DNA of 48,316 nucleotides from Clostridia bacterium (GCA_017397105.1 JAFQKF010000008.1:1-48316), one strand, 5' to 3'. Numbered from the stretch's first letter, positions 1-8,152 are shown. Translations and numbers: made by a program. Notes: generated by a model from the letters alone, not told the origin.

Positions 1-324
1 CGACGCCGGATAGACTCCTGCCGTGTGGTCAACAAAGTACGCTTCAAGGTTATATTTCTTTACTTCATCGGCAGAAAGGTTTCTTGTAAGCTGATGAACA
101 ATCGCTCCGATCATTTCAAGGTGACCGAGTTCCTCGGTACCGATATCAGTAAGCAAGCCCTTGAGTTCGGGATAAGGCATGGCAAATCGCTGACTGAGAT
201 ATCTCAGGGAAGCTCCGAGCTCGCCATCAGGTCCGCCGTACTGTGTTAAAATTATCTGCGCATATTTCGGATTGGGATTTGCAATCTTCACAGGATACTG
301 AAGTCTTTTTTCATAATTAAACAT
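1..324 (-). CDS. cotJC: Spore coat protein CotJC, manganese-catalase family (3' end outside window)
   Basis: The first 108 codons are visible and the frame runs off the left edge. The protein begins MFNYEKRLQYPV and carries the ferritin-like di-manganese catalase signature: Glu35, then an E-E-L-G-H block at about 64-68 that would supply metal ligands. Family knowledge: CotJC is a mother-cell protein of the spore coat with a manganese-catalase fold, thought to remove peroxide. It is the last gene of cotJA-cotJB-cotJC. Its ATG shares one base with the TAA stop of cotJB, so translation is coupled. The full family length is about 190-200 residues, so roughly half is seen here. Confidence 0.93.
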   Translation of the reverse strand, partial: MFNYEKRLQYPVKIANPNPKYAQIILTQYGGPDGELGASLRYLSQRFAMPYPELKGLLTDIGTEELGHLEMIGAIVHQLTRNLSADEVKKYNLEAYFVDHTAGVYPAS

Positions 325-581
325 TAGCAGCCACACCCCTCATAATCCCACGGCCACGGGTCAGAAATCCATGATTTTCTGCAAATATCGGTATTAAAGA
401 GAGGACCGTGTTCGTTTACAAAGCTCTCTTTAACAAGTTTATATTCATTTACTGCTCTTTTGAATTCTGCAAAAGCCTGCATATCGGTAGGATGAGTATC
501 AAGGTAAAGATTCCATTCCGTTACCGCAAAGCCTTTTTCACTCACCGCTTTCAACGCGGCGTTACGCTGTTTCATTTGCAT
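324..581 (-). CDS. cotJB: Spore coat protein CotJB
   Basis: An 85-residue protein of the size and composition of CotJB: helical, rich in aromatic residues, with the LYLDTHP and DPWPWDYEGCGC segments. Family knowledge: CotJB is a small coat component, assembled with CotJA and CotJC in the inner coat; its biochemical role is unknown. The start lies inside the last codons of cotJA (10-nt overlap), and the stop overlaps the cotJC start by one base, so all three are one operon. The C-terminal G-C-G-C tail may allow crosslinking; this is inference. Confidence 0.92.
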   Translation of the reverse strand: MQMKQRNAALKAVSEKGFAVTEWNLYLDTHPTDMQAFAEFKRAVNEYKLVKESFVNEHGPLFNTDICRKSWISDPWPWDYEGCGC

Positions 582-799
582 CTGCCTCCCAAGAACGGTT
601 TATCGAGAACGGGAAATATAGTTCCGCATTCAAGCCCCTTTGAGCAATTATAAGTCTGAATATCAGATTGAAGCGGAATAAAAGCCATTGCGGGCGTGCA
701 ATGCATTTGTGCAGCCACGTTCAATCCTGAGTAACTTCTCCTGAGAGCATCGTTTCTTCGGTTTGACTGCATATCATTATAGACTCTGTTGTCGCCCAT
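572..799 (-). CDS. cotJA: Spore coat associated protein CotJA
   Basis: A 75-residue protein with the CotJA core: a proline-containing segment (PAMAFIPLQ) followed by YNCSKGLECGTIFPVLDKPF. Family knowledge: CotJA is needed for CotJC to assemble on the spore. It is the first gene of the cotJ operon. A GGAGTG ribosome binding site lies about 10 nt before the ATG. The operon is transcribed by sigma-E in Bacillus; a GACATATAG motif on the minus strand near 860-870 could be part of such a promoter, but no convincing -10 partner was found. Confidence 0.92.
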   Translation of the reverse strand: MGDNRVYNDMQSNRRNDALRRSYSGLNVAAQMHCTPAMAFIPLQSDIQTYNCSKGLECGTIFPVLDKPFLGGRCK

Positions 800-878
800 T
801 TACAGTAACACTCCTATCAGTTTTTCAGGACAATGTTTTTGATTTGCCCTCAATTCACTATATGTCAAATCCGCAAAA

Positions 879-957
879 TTGCGACAATCCGTTTGAGATT
901 TAGTATTGCTTTTGTCGGTATGATATGATATACTTATTAAAAATTGCGGTGTCGCAA
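879..957. repeat. Inverted TTGCGACA / TGTCGCAA motif around the gtrA-like promoter
   Basis: TTGCGACA at 879-886 recurs in inverted form (TGTCGCAA) at 950-957, flanking the promoter at 906-934. The second copy is also the right arm of a 5-bp hairpin (TTGCG-GTGT-CGCAA, 944-957) that would sit in the mRNA leader. The pair looks like an operator for a dimeric regulator, but no regulator is adjacent. Chance occurrence is possible. Confidence 0.3.
906..934 (+). promoter_or_regulatory. Sigma-A-type promoter for the GtrA-like gene
   Basis: TTGCTT (906-911), a 17-bp spacer, then TATACT (929-934). A ribosome binding site AGGAG (969-974) follows before the ATG at 983. It faces away from the cotJ operon, so the two units are divergent. 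Confidence 0.7.
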
Positions 958-982
958 AATAAAATTTTTAGGAGAATTTATT

Positions 983-1525
983 ATGGGAAAATTGAATCAG
1001 ATTGACAAAGCTGCTGAAAGCAAAGGCTCACTTCTTGTAACAATCTGGCAGTTTGTCAAGTTTATCGTTGTAAGCCTTCTTGCAATGATCGTGCAGTTTG
1101 TTCTTTTAAACACACTCAACTTAATCCCTGCTATCAAAGACCTTTATACTGAGCCTTTTGAATGGTGGGTATTCATTTACCCCGTAGCAGTAGGCGGTCT
1201 CGGTTATTTTATAGTAAGTAACGTTGCAAACATCATCGCTCAGATTGTTGCTTTCTTCGTTAACAAAGAAAAAACCTTCAACTCCGGCGCAAACGTAGCA
1301 GTTGCTCTTCCTATTTACATAGTTTTCACAATTGCTCTTATTTTCTTCTCCGCATGGCTTAACCCCACTCTTAAGGAACTCCTCATCAATAAGGAAATCT
1401 TTGGTTATCTTATCAACGAAACTGCTGCAAAGAATGCTGCTACCATGGTATGCTCTGCGCTTCAGTTCTTCCTTTACTTCCCTGTTGATAAAATCCTTTT
1501 CCACAAGAAGAAGGAAGAGAAATAA
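983..1525 (+). CDS. GtrA-like four-helix membrane protein
   Basis: A 180-residue integral membrane protein with four hydrophobic segments (about residues 20-42, 55-80, 98-120 and 140-165) and short lysine-rich ends. It has the GtrA/DPMS fold pattern, including the conserved VSNVANIIAQIVAFFVNKEKTF segment at the second/third helix boundary. Family knowledge: GtrA proteins are thought to move lipid-linked sugars across the membrane or to anchor partner glycosyltransferases; no glycosyltransferase gene is nearby. The frame extends 13 codons further upstream, but the ATG at 983 is chosen for its AGGAG site 9 nt away. It stands alone between a promoter and a strong terminator. Confidence 0.8.
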   Translation: MGKLNQIDKAAESKGSLLVTIWQFVKFIVVSLLAMIVQFVLLNTLNLIPAIKDLYTEPFEWWVFIYPVAVGGLGYFIVSNVANIIAQIVAFFVNKEKTFNSGANVAVALPIYIVFTIALIFFSAWLNPTLKELLINKEIFGYLINETAAKNAATMVCSALQFFLYFPVDKILFHKKKEEK

Positions 1526-1541
1526 TTTTTATAAAAACTTA

Positions 1542-1568
1542 CGGGGCTGCATCAGCAGCCCCGTTTTT
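1542..1568 (+). terminator. Rho-independent terminator after the GtrA-like gene
   Basis: A perfect 9-bp stem (CGGGGCTGC / GCAGCCCCG), ATCA loop, then TTTTT. The opposite strand also has a short T-run beyond the stem, so it may end spoVM transcription as well. Confidence 0.92.
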
Positions 1569-1658
1569 CTATGTATTTTCCTCATTCTTTTTAATTCCGA
1601 AAAGCATTCTGAGAATCCCTCTGAAGGCCTTAGGACTCCTTACTACCACTATTTTCAT
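1569..1658 (-). CDS. spoVM: Stage V sporulation protein SpoVM (29 residues)
   Basis: A 29-codon gene starting MKIVVVRSPKAF and ending GIKKNEENT, with a strong AGGAGGGG ribosome binding site 7 nt before the ATG. It has the SpoVM pattern: hydrophobic N-terminus, a proline near position 9, then an amphipathic helix with regularly spaced arginines (R12, R16) and a C-terminal Lys cluster. Family knowledge: SpoVM is a mother-cell peptide that recognises the positive curvature of the forespore outer membrane and anchors SpoIVA, so starting coat and cortex assembly. Bacillus SpoVM has 26 residues. It lies convergent with the GtrA-like gene, directly against its terminator. A longer homologue is possible, but nothing else that small with such a ribosome binding site fits. 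Confidence 0.8.
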   Translation of the reverse strand: MKIVVVRSPKAFRGILRMLFGIKKNEENT

Positions 1659-1675
1659 TAAGCTTCCCCTCCTGC

Positions 1676-1819
1676 TTAACAGTATCTGCACAGACTGAGC
1701 CCTGCAATCAGCAGCAAAGCGGCTATTATCAGAATCAGCGCTCTGTTAGGAAAACAGCAGGCAACTATCAGCCCTGCCGCAAAAGCAACACAGTAAAACC
1801 AACTGAATTTTCTTCTTAT
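1676..1819 (-). CDS. Possible one-helix Cys-rich peptide coupled to spoVM (non-AUG start)
   Basis: An open frame of up to 47 codons ends at a TAA 18 nt before the spoVM ATG, with the spoVM ribosome binding site directly after the stop. It encodes a short basic N-terminus (R-R-K), one strongly hydrophobic helix of about 35 residues with several Cys, and ends L-C-R-Y-C. There is no ATG, GTG or TTG in the frame after its upstream stop. The only start candidate with a plausible upstream purine site is ATA at 1819, preceded by GGCGGTGA, which overlaps the terminator of rsgA. The composition looks like a real membrane peptide, but the start problem leaves it uncertain; a sequencing error or a decayed gene are alternatives. 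Confidence 0.35.
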   Translation of the reverse strand: MRRKFSWFYCVAFAAGLIVACCFPNRALILIIAALLLIAGLSLCRYC

Positions 1820-1880
1820 AAAAAATCACCGCCGATATACTTAAACTCAAGCCTTGCTTAGTACAGTATAATCAGCGGTG
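1819..1880 (-). terminator. Terminator at the end of the rsgA operon
   Basis: On the minus strand CACCGCTGATTATAC (1880-1866) pairs with GTATATCGGCGGTG (1840-1827), followed by ATTTTTT. A small inner AAGC/GCTT hairpin sits in the loop. A T-run also follows the stem on the + strand. It lies 11 nt after the rsgA stop. Confidence 0.8.
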
Positions 1881-1890
1881 TTATTTTTTG

Positions 1891-2784
1891 TTACTTCAGT
1901 TCCCACTCATTAAGCTGGCGTGCACTTTCAACCATGGCAACATAGCTTTCATGACGCGAGGATGAAATTTTACCCTCATCAACGGCTTCAAGAATTTTGC
2001 ATCCTTTATCCTTGACGTGCAGACACGTTGAAAACTTGCAGGTGCCGAGATAAGGTAAAAATTCCTTAAAGCCGAAGGCAACGTTTTCCTTGAGCATGAG
2101 GTCATCACCTTCAAATTCAAGCGATGAGAAACCGGGTGTATCGGCAACATAGCCGTCTTCAAGCTTTATCAGCTCACTCTGGCGCGTGGTATGCCTGCCT
2201 CTGCCAAGCTTTTGACTGATTTCGCCTGTTTCAAGCTCCAGATGTGGAAAAACAGCGTTGAGTATTGATGACTTGCCTACGCCGGTGTTACCCGTGAATG
2301 CGCTTATATGCCCCTTGAGGGCGCTTTTGATGCGCTCAATCCCCTCTCCTGTGACACACGAAACCGCAAAAGCCTCTATACCTGCTTTATTATAAATCGC
2401 AATATATTCACCGGGATTTGCAAGGTCACTTTTTGAAAAGACAACAACGGGTTCAATTCCTTTGTTGCAAGCGAGAGCTGTCATTCTGTCAATAACAAGA
2501 AAATTCGGCGACGGCTCCACAACAGATGAAATGATAAACAGCTTATTTATATTAGCAACAGGAGGTCTTGAAAACATGCTTGTGCGTTCGTAAATACTGT
2601 CCACAACGTTTCCGTTAATCTCACTGAGAATCACCTTGACTCTGTCGCCGGCAAGCGGCTTCATTCCTTTTTTACGGAAAACTCCCCTGGCACGGCACTC
2701 GTGAATACCGCTATCTGTTTCAACGTAATAGAATCCGTCAATACCCTTTAAGATAATGCCGTCTGCAACGATATCATTAGCCAT
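1891..2784 (-). CDS. rsgA: Ribosome small-subunit-dependent GTPase RsgA
   Basis: A 297-residue circularly permuted GTPase. An N-terminal OB-fold (about 1-70) is followed by the G4-like motif FSKSD (116-120), the P-loop GNTGVGKS (165-172), the G3 motif DTPGF (215-219), and a C-terminal zinc-binding domain with Cys249, Cys254, His256 and Cys262. Family knowledge: RsgA helps mature the 30S subunit late in assembly and responds to ppGpp. It is the last gene of the long minus-strand operon, 2 nt after prkC, the usual partner order in Firmicutes. The rpe and thiN genes that often follow are absent; a terminator follows instead. Confidence 0.97.
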   Translation of the reverse strand: MANDIVADGIILKGIDGFYYVETDSGIHECRARGVFRKKGMKPLAGDRVKVILSEINGNVVDSIYERTSMFSRPPVANINKLFIISSVVEPSPNFLVIDRMTALACNKGIEPVVVFSKSDLANPGEYIAIYNKAGIEAFAVSCVTGEGIERIKSALKGHISAFTGNTGVGKSSILNAVFPHLELETGEISQKLGRGRHTTRQSELIKLEDGYVADTPGFSSLEFEGDDLMLKENVAFGFKEFLPYLGTCKFSTCLHVKDKGCKILEAVDEGKISSSRHESYVAMVESARQLNEWELK

Positions 2785-2786
2785 TC

Positions 2787-5003
2787 TTATACCCCTTCAT
2801 ACGTGCCTACGGTAAGTGTTATCTTGGTATCAAGCGGATAACTTGCCGCAAAAAGAGAGGATGATGAGGCTTCGGGTGACTGGTCAAGAACAATGCCGTT
2901 CTGGATTGAATTGCTGACCGCAACCTCTTTGACTTCAATATTATTGAAGCCCTGTGTAAGCAAATCAAGCTTTGCACGGCTTAAAGTAAAGCCGACAACA
3001 GAAGGAAGAGTTGCCTTGGCGGCGCTAACGTTATTGTACTGCGCATCACTGATTGATGCAGGAGTTTTGGTAAAATCAATCTGACAGGTATAAAGGAGTG
3101 TGCTGTCAACAAATACCTTTAACGTATTGTCCTCACCTGCACCTTCAACCGAAAAGCTGTAGACGCTTCCGTCAAGGAGAAGGTTCTTTTCAAAGAGAAC
3201 GTCATTGTTGAGAGTAGCCATAACTTTGCCTGTTGTGCCCGTTGAATAGCTGGGAAGCTGAACGGAAATGGAAGCAGTTGAGGCCTCGGGAATACCGTTA
3301 CTTACTGTTACTCCAACCTTTGTGCCGGATTCAACCTTTGTTCCGGGGTCAAGTGACTGACCGATAACCTCACCTTCGGGAGCATCACTGTTTTCGCTCT
3401 TGATATCAGCATCATCAAGCTCAAGATTAAGTGAAATAAGAAGCTGTTCAGCAGTTTCAAGGTCCCAGCCTATAAGCTCAGGAACAGAGATAAGACTCTC
3501 ATCACTTGCGTAATAAATTACAACCGTTGTGCCTTCCTGTACTTCGGTGTTGGGCTCCGGATAAGTTGTAATAACCGTACCGAACTCCTGGGTGGAACTG
3601 GTCTGAGGAGTTGCTGTTACGCTAAAGCCCTTGCTTGTAAGCATCTTCTTGGCTTCTGTATAGTTATAACCCGTAACGTCAGGAACAGGAACCATCTGAA
3701 TGGTGCTTGCAACGGAAATAATAATTGTATTACTGTTTTTATCAATCTTCTGACCTGCACGGGGTTCCTGATTGAAAACGTGTCCATCCTCATGTGTGCT
3801 GTTCTGAACATATTCGACCTCAAACTTAAAGCGGTCATAATCAGAATTGCCTGCGATTTCCTCTGCATAGTTCTTACCGACAAGATTGGGTACGGTAAGG
3901 CGCGAATTTGCAAAGAATTTAAAGAAAAGTACACCAAATACAATCAGCAACACTACAAGCAAACCTGAAACAACACCAATAATTACAGGTGTTTTACTGT
4001 TGGAGGTTTCCTGCTCTTCAACAGGCTCGGGCTGTTTTGCAACAGGCTGTGAAACCACGGGCGCGGGCGCACCGTTAATGGACGGCATAGAAACCGCTTT
4101 GGAGCGTATCTGAGCCGAAGGGATACTTCTTGTGGGATTCTTATCGGTAAAATAGCTGTCAGAAAAACGGGTGTTGGGATTGCGTTTGAATTCTTCAATA
4201 TCCAGAAGCATTTCAGCAGCAGACTGATATCTGTCCTTTACATTTTTCTGCATTGCACGCATTGTAATCTGCTCAAGACCTACGGGGATGTTGCTGTTGA
4301 TCTCCCTGGGTCTTTTTGCATCGTTTTGCAGATGCATAAGAGCAACGGATACAGAACTCTCCGATTCAAAAGGAACTTTACCCGTAAGCATCTCATAAAG
4401 AACAACTCCGGCAGAATACAGATCCGTTTTATCGTCTGTGATATCTCCTCTTGCCTGCTCGGGGCTGATATAATGAACTGAACCGATGGCACTGTCAGTC
4501 ATGGTTTTTGTATCACTGCAGCTGAAGCGTGCGATACCGAAATCAGTAACCTTGATGTTACCGTTTGACAGCAGCAAAATATTCTGGGGCTTGATATCTC
4601 TGTGAACAACGCCCTTATCGTGAGCGTGCTGAAGAGCACGGAGAATCTGCATCATAAAATGAACGGTTTCACGCACGTCAAGCCTGCCCTGCTGCTCAAT
4701 ATACTCTTTAAGCGTTATTCCTTCAACGTATTCCATAACGATATACTGAAGTTTGTCGCCATAGCTTACGTCAAATACTTTTACTATGTTAGGATGCGAA
4801 AGCACAGCAATTGCTTTTGACTCATTCTTGAATCTGCGTCTGAATTCAGCGTTTGCAAGATACTCTTCCTTGAGAATTTTAACTGAAACAATACGGTCGT
4901 TTATATTGTCATAAGCCTTGTAAACAACCGCCATACCGCCAACGCCGATAACTTCATGTATTTCATATCTGCCGTCAAGTCTTTTACCTGTGTAATTCTG
5001 CAT
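2787..5003 (-). CDS. prkC: PASTA-domain Ser/Thr protein kinase PrkC
   Basis: 738 residues. A cytosolic Hanks-type kinase (about 10-275) has the Gly-rich loop at 20-27, Lys42, HRD (134-136) and DFG (154-156). A linker, a transmembrane helix (about 339-362), and extracellular PASTA repeats at about 368-430, 436-500, 505-568 and 664-733 follow. Between PASTA 3 and 4 lies an extra beta-rich stretch (about 577-645) of Ig-like look. Family knowledge: PASTA domains bind muropeptides and lipid II, and the kinase controls cell-wall synthesis, stationary phase and spore germination. It lies just downstream of its cognate phosphatase prpC (13-nt gap), so the switch is co-expressed. Confidence 0.97.
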   Translation of the reverse strand: MQNYTGKRLDGRYEIHEVIGVGGMAVVYKAYDNINDRIVSVKILKEEYLANAEFRRRFKNESKAIAVLSHPNIVKVFDVSYGDKLQYIVMEYVEGITLKEYIEQQGRLDVRETVHFMMQILRALQHAHDKGVVHRDIKPQNILLLSNGNIKVTDFGIARFSCSDTKTMTDSAIGSVHYISPEQARGDITDDKTDLYSAGVVLYEMLTGKVPFESESSVSVALMHLQNDAKRPREINSNIPVGLEQITMRAMQKNVKDRYQSAAEMLLDIEEFKRNPNTRFSDSYFTDKNPTRSIPSAQIRSKAVSMPSINGAPAPVVSQPVAKQPEPVEEQETSNSKTPVIIGVVSGLLVVLLIVFGVLFFKFFANSRLTVPNLVGKNYAEEIAGNSDYDRFKFEVEYVQNSTHEDGHVFNQEPRAGQKIDKNSNTIIISVASTIQMVPVPDVTGYNYTEAKKMLTSKGFSVTATPQTSSTQEFGTVITTYPEPNTEVQEGTTVVIYYASDESLISVPELIGWDLETAEQLLISLNLELDDADIKSENSDAPEGEVIGQSLDPGTKVESGTKVGVTVSNGIPEASTASISVQLPSYSTGTTGKVMATLNNDVLFEKNLLLDGSVYSFSVEGAGEDNTLKVFVDSTLLYTCQIDFTKTPASISDAQYNNVSAAKATLPSVVGFTLSRAKLDLLTQGFNNIEVKEVAVSNSIQNGIVLDQSPEASSSSLFAASYPLDTKITLTVGTYEGV

Positions 5004-5016
5004 AGGTTAATCCTCC

Positions 5017-5745
5017 TTACTTCACAAAAGCCACAACAGTGATATTATCAGAGCCGCCTTTTTTATTGGCGAGGCTAACAAGTCTGTCGGCGAATTTATG
5101 ATACTGACCGTCTGCTGTGAGCGAAAGCATATCCTCTTCGGTTACAAATCCGGATAAACCGTCAGTGCAAACCAAAAGAATATCACCCTGTTCAATTTCA
5201 ACACTCAAAAAATCAACGTTGATTTTATCATTTACACCCACAGCACGTGTGATAATATGACGGTCGGGGTGTGACTTGGCTTCTTCGCGGGTGATCTCTC
5301 CCCGCTCAATCATCTGAGCAACAACGGAATGGTCACGGGTAAGCTGAGTAATGCCGCCATTTCTGATAACGTACGCCCTGCTGTCGCCCACGTGAGCAAT
5401 ATATGCTATATCACCGTCTGCAATCAGAGCAACAACGGTGGTACCCATACCGTAAAGCTCGTCGCTTGATTCCGACATATCGAAAAGGCAGGCATTTGCA
5501 CTTTCAACAGCAGAAACCACAATGTTTCTAACTGTATTCTCACCAAGTCCGTCCCTGTAACAGTTAACAATCTTTTCAGAAATCATTTTAACGGCAACGG
5601 AGCTTGCAACAGCACCGCCTGCAGCACCGCCCATACCGTCACACACAACAGCCCATGCTGCACCGTTTGACAGTTCGCCGGTGTTGTAAGAATCCTGATT
5701 CTGTTTTCTGACCAGACCGACATCGGTCTTTGCAACTATTTTCAT
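5017..5745 (-). CDS. prpC: PP2C-type Ser/Thr phosphatase PrpC (Stp1)
   Basis: 242 residues, the usual length for bacterial PPM phosphatases. The metal-binding motifs are in order: the TDVGLVRKQNQDS start with Asp18 and its partner, CDGMGGAAGG, HVGDSRAY, LTRDHS, CTDGLSG and GGSDNITV. Family knowledge: it is a manganese-dependent cytosolic phosphatase that reverses PrkC phosphorylation. It lies between rlmN and prkC. The ribosome binding site AAGGATGTGATG decides the start. Confidence 0.97.
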   Translation of the reverse strand: MKIVAKTDVGLVRKQNQDSYNTGELSNGAAWAVVCDGMGGAAGGAVASSVAVKMISEKIVNCYRDGLGENTVRNIVVSAVESANACLFDMSESSDELYGMGTTVVALIADGDIAYIAHVGDSRAYVIRNGGITQLTRDHSVVAQMIERGEITREEAKSHPDRHIITRAVGVNDKINVDFLSVEIEQGDILLVCTDGLSGFVTEEDMLSLTADGQYHKFADRLVSLANKKGGSDNITVVAFVK

Positions 5746-5772
5746 AAAGCATCACATCCTTAAAAAACACAT

Positions 5773-6801
5773 TCAGTCCTTGTGGCGCAGCCTTAACTGC
5801 CCGCAGGATGCATCAATATCTGAGCCGAGCTTGCGACGAACGGTAGTATTGATGCCGTTTTTCTCAAGTATTTGCGTAAATTCCTTTACACGCTGCGGAG
5901 AGCTTGGATGAAACGGGCTCTCTGCAACTTCATTTACCGGTATAAGATTTACGTGGCAAAGCATTCCTTTAAGTTTTGCCGCAAGAGTTTTAGCACACTC
6001 ATCAGTATCGTTTACCCCCGCCAGCATAGCATACTCAAAAGAAATACGCCTTGAACTGTCCTTAGCATATTTTCTGCAAGCGGCGATAAGTTCGTCAATA
6101 TGATATGTTTTATTAACCGGCATAATCTGACTTCTCAATTCGTCAAACGGTGCGTGAAGAGATATGGAAAGAGTAAGCTGAAGCTTTTTCTCAAGCAAAT
6201 CATAAATTCTCGGCACTATTCCGCAAGTTGAAAGAGAAATGTTCCTCATTGATATATTATGACCGTCAGCGTTTGTAATTAATTCAATAAAACGCATCAC
6301 GTTATCATAATTATCAAGCGGTTCACCCATTCCCATAAGAACAATATGTGAAACGGTGATATCAAGATCTTTTTCAGCAGTATAAAGCTGAGAAAGAATT
6401 TCACTCGGGGTAAGATGACGGCGAAAACCGCCAACAGTTGATGCACAAAATGCGCATCCCATTTTGCAGCCTGCCTGAGTTGAAACACAAACGGTATAGC
6501 CGTATTTATACTTCATAATTACAGATTCAACCAATTCACCGTCATGCAGACGAAAAAGATACTTAACCGTTGAATCAACCGCCGATACCTGCTTGCGCTC
6601 AATTGAGCAGGAATAGATTTCAAAACAGTTTTCAAGTTCAGAGCGTAAATCTTTAGGAATATTACTCATCTGAGCAAATTCATCAACTTTTTTTATATGA
6701 AGCCATGAATATACCTGCCCCGCTCTGTAGGATGGCAGACCCATGGCGGAAAACTCATCTTTGAGCTGAGTAAGGAGCATGGATTTAATATCTTTCTTCA
6801 T
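5773..6801 (-). CDS. rlmN: 23S rRNA (adenine2503-C2) / tRNA A37 methyltransferase RlmN
   Basis: About 342 residues of the radical-SAM family. The CxxxCxxC cluster motif is CKMGCAFC (Cys112, Cys116, Cys119); the methyl-carrying Cys lies in the C-terminal GSDIDASCGQL segment. Family knowledge: it adds a methyl group to C2 of A2503 in 23S rRNA. A GTG at 6804 would add one residue, but GAGGTGA lies 6 nt from the ATG at 6801, which is preferred. That ATG shares its first base with the rsmB TGA stop. It lies between rsmB and prpC, the normal order in Clostridia. Confidence 0.96.
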   Translation of the reverse strand: MKKDIKSMLLTQLKDEFSAMGLPSYRAGQVYSWLHIKKVDEFAQMSNIPKDLRSELENCFEIYSCSIERKQVSAVDSTVKYLFRLHDGELVESVIMKYKYGYTVCVSTQAGCKMGCAFCASTVGGFRRHLTPSEILSQLYTAEKDLDITVSHIVLMGMGEPLDNYDNVMRFIELITNADGHNISMRNISLSTCGIVPRIYDLLEKKLQLTLSISLHAPFDELRSQIMPVNKTYHIDELIAACRKYAKDSSRRISFEYAMLAGVNDTDECAKTLAAKLKGMLCHVNLIPVNEVAESPFHPSSPQRVKEFTQILEKNGINTTVRRKLGSDIDASCGQLRLRHKD

Positions 6802-8129
6802 CACTGCTCACCTCTCTTTTGAAAAACAGCAACAAAGAATCCGTCCGTTTTACTGATATGAGGAAGTAAAGTAAGATAACTTGAACCGTCAGGTCTTTCA
6901 AACTCTTCCATGAAGTCTACGGCGGTAAATTCACGGCACTCACTCAAAAATCTGTTGCATACCTCCTGATTCTCAGCAGGATTAAGTGTGCACGTAGAAT
7001 AAATCAATCTGCCGCCGGCCTTGACATAGCGCCTTGCATTGCAAAGAATTCTGTACTGCAATTCAGGAAGATTTTCAATTTCATTCTGCTTTTTAAAGCG
7101 AATTTCAGGCTTTCTGCCGATTATGCCGAGCCCTGAGCAAGGAACGTCACAAAGCACTCTGTCGGCAAAGCCGTAATGTTCATTAAATATTGAAGCATCC
7201 GACAGGAACGGCTTTACGTTATCAAGCCCAAGCCTGCGGGCACCGCTTCTGATAAGATCAACGCGTGACTGATAAATATCAAAAGCGTTTACCACTCCTG
7301 TTGCGTTCATATACTGAGCAATGGTGAAGGTTTTACCGCCCGGAGCTGAGCATACGTCAAATACAGTTTCTCCGGGCTTTGCATCAACAGCTTTACAGCA
7401 AATCTGCGAAGCAAAATCCTGAACGTGGAAAAGTCCGTCTTTATAAGCCTGAAGCCGCTCAAGAGCGCCTTGCTTTGTAAGAACAAGTGCATTTTCAATT
7501 GTATCACTCTTTGTTGCCTCAACGCCCTGTTCTTTAAGAATTTCAATAAGTTCATCAGCAGTTGTTTTGCATGTATTTACTCTGAGAACAACGTGTTTAG
7601 CATCTAAAGCATCCAGCGCTATAGCCTTTGCATTGTCCAATCCATAAGCATCGGCCCACATTTTAAGTACCCACGCAGGGCAGGAATACTCAATCTCCAT
7701 GCGTTCAAAAGAGTTTTCATCACCCTCGGGAAGAACGAAACCGTTAGCCGCAACTCTTCTGAGCACGGCATTTACCATAGAAGCCGCAAACGCCGATTTG
7801 TTCTCCTTTGCGAGCCTTACACTCTCATTGACAGCGGCTGAATCGGGAACCTTGTCCATAAATAAAATCTGATATGTACCCATCCTCATTATTGAAAGCA
7901 ACTCCGGACGAAGCTTTTTGATGGGCTGTGTCAAATAAAGAGATAAATTATAATCAATAGAAATCAACCGTTCAAGAGTGCCGTAAACAAGTGCACAGAC
8001 AAAAGCGGTATCTCTGCCGTCAAGTGCAGTGTTTTCATTAAGCATACTGTCCACAGTGAGGTTTGAATACGCACCGTCACGGTGAACACGAAGCAATATT
8101 TCAAAAGCAGTCTGTCTTGCTGATTTCAT
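6801..8129 (-). CDS. rsmB: 16S rRNA (cytosine967-C5)-methyltransferase RsmB
   Basis: 442 residues. An N-terminal NusB-like helical domain (about 1-140) is followed by an m5C methyltransferase domain. The SAM-binding motif is DVCSAPGGKT, and the two catalytic-cysteine motifs are CDVPCSGLG and STCTLNPAENQ. Family knowledge: it methylates C967 of 16S rRNA using a covalent Cys-C6 intermediate. It lies directly downstream of a zinc-protease gene and upstream of rlmN. Confidence 0.96.
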   Translation of the reverse strand: MKSARQTAFEILLRVHRDGAYSNLTVDSMLNENTALDGRDTAFVCALVYGTLERLISIDYNLSLYLTQPIKKLRPELLSIMRMGTYQILFMDKVPDSAAVNESVRLAKENKSAFAASMVNAVLRRVAANGFVLPEGDENSFERMEIEYSCPAWVLKMWADAYGLDNAKAIALDALDAKHVVLRVNTCKTTADELIEILKEQGVEATKSDTIENALVLTKQGALERLQAYKDGLFHVQDFASQICCKAVDAKPGETVFDVCSAPGGKTFTIAQYMNATGVVNAFDIYQSRVDLIRSGARRLGLDNVKPFLSDASIFNEHYGFADRVLCDVPCSGLGIIGRKPEIRFKKQNEIENLPELQYRILCNARRYVKAGGRLIYSTCTLNPAENQEVCNRFLSECREFTAVDFMEEFERPDGSSYLTLLPHISKTDGFFVAVFQKRGEQ

Positions 8130-8152
8130 AAAAATTAAACCGTCCTTTAAAT

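Noticed and set aside
25-249. + strand open frame over cotJC
   Set aside because: cotJC is clear on the other strand from its ferritin-like metal motif and operon context.
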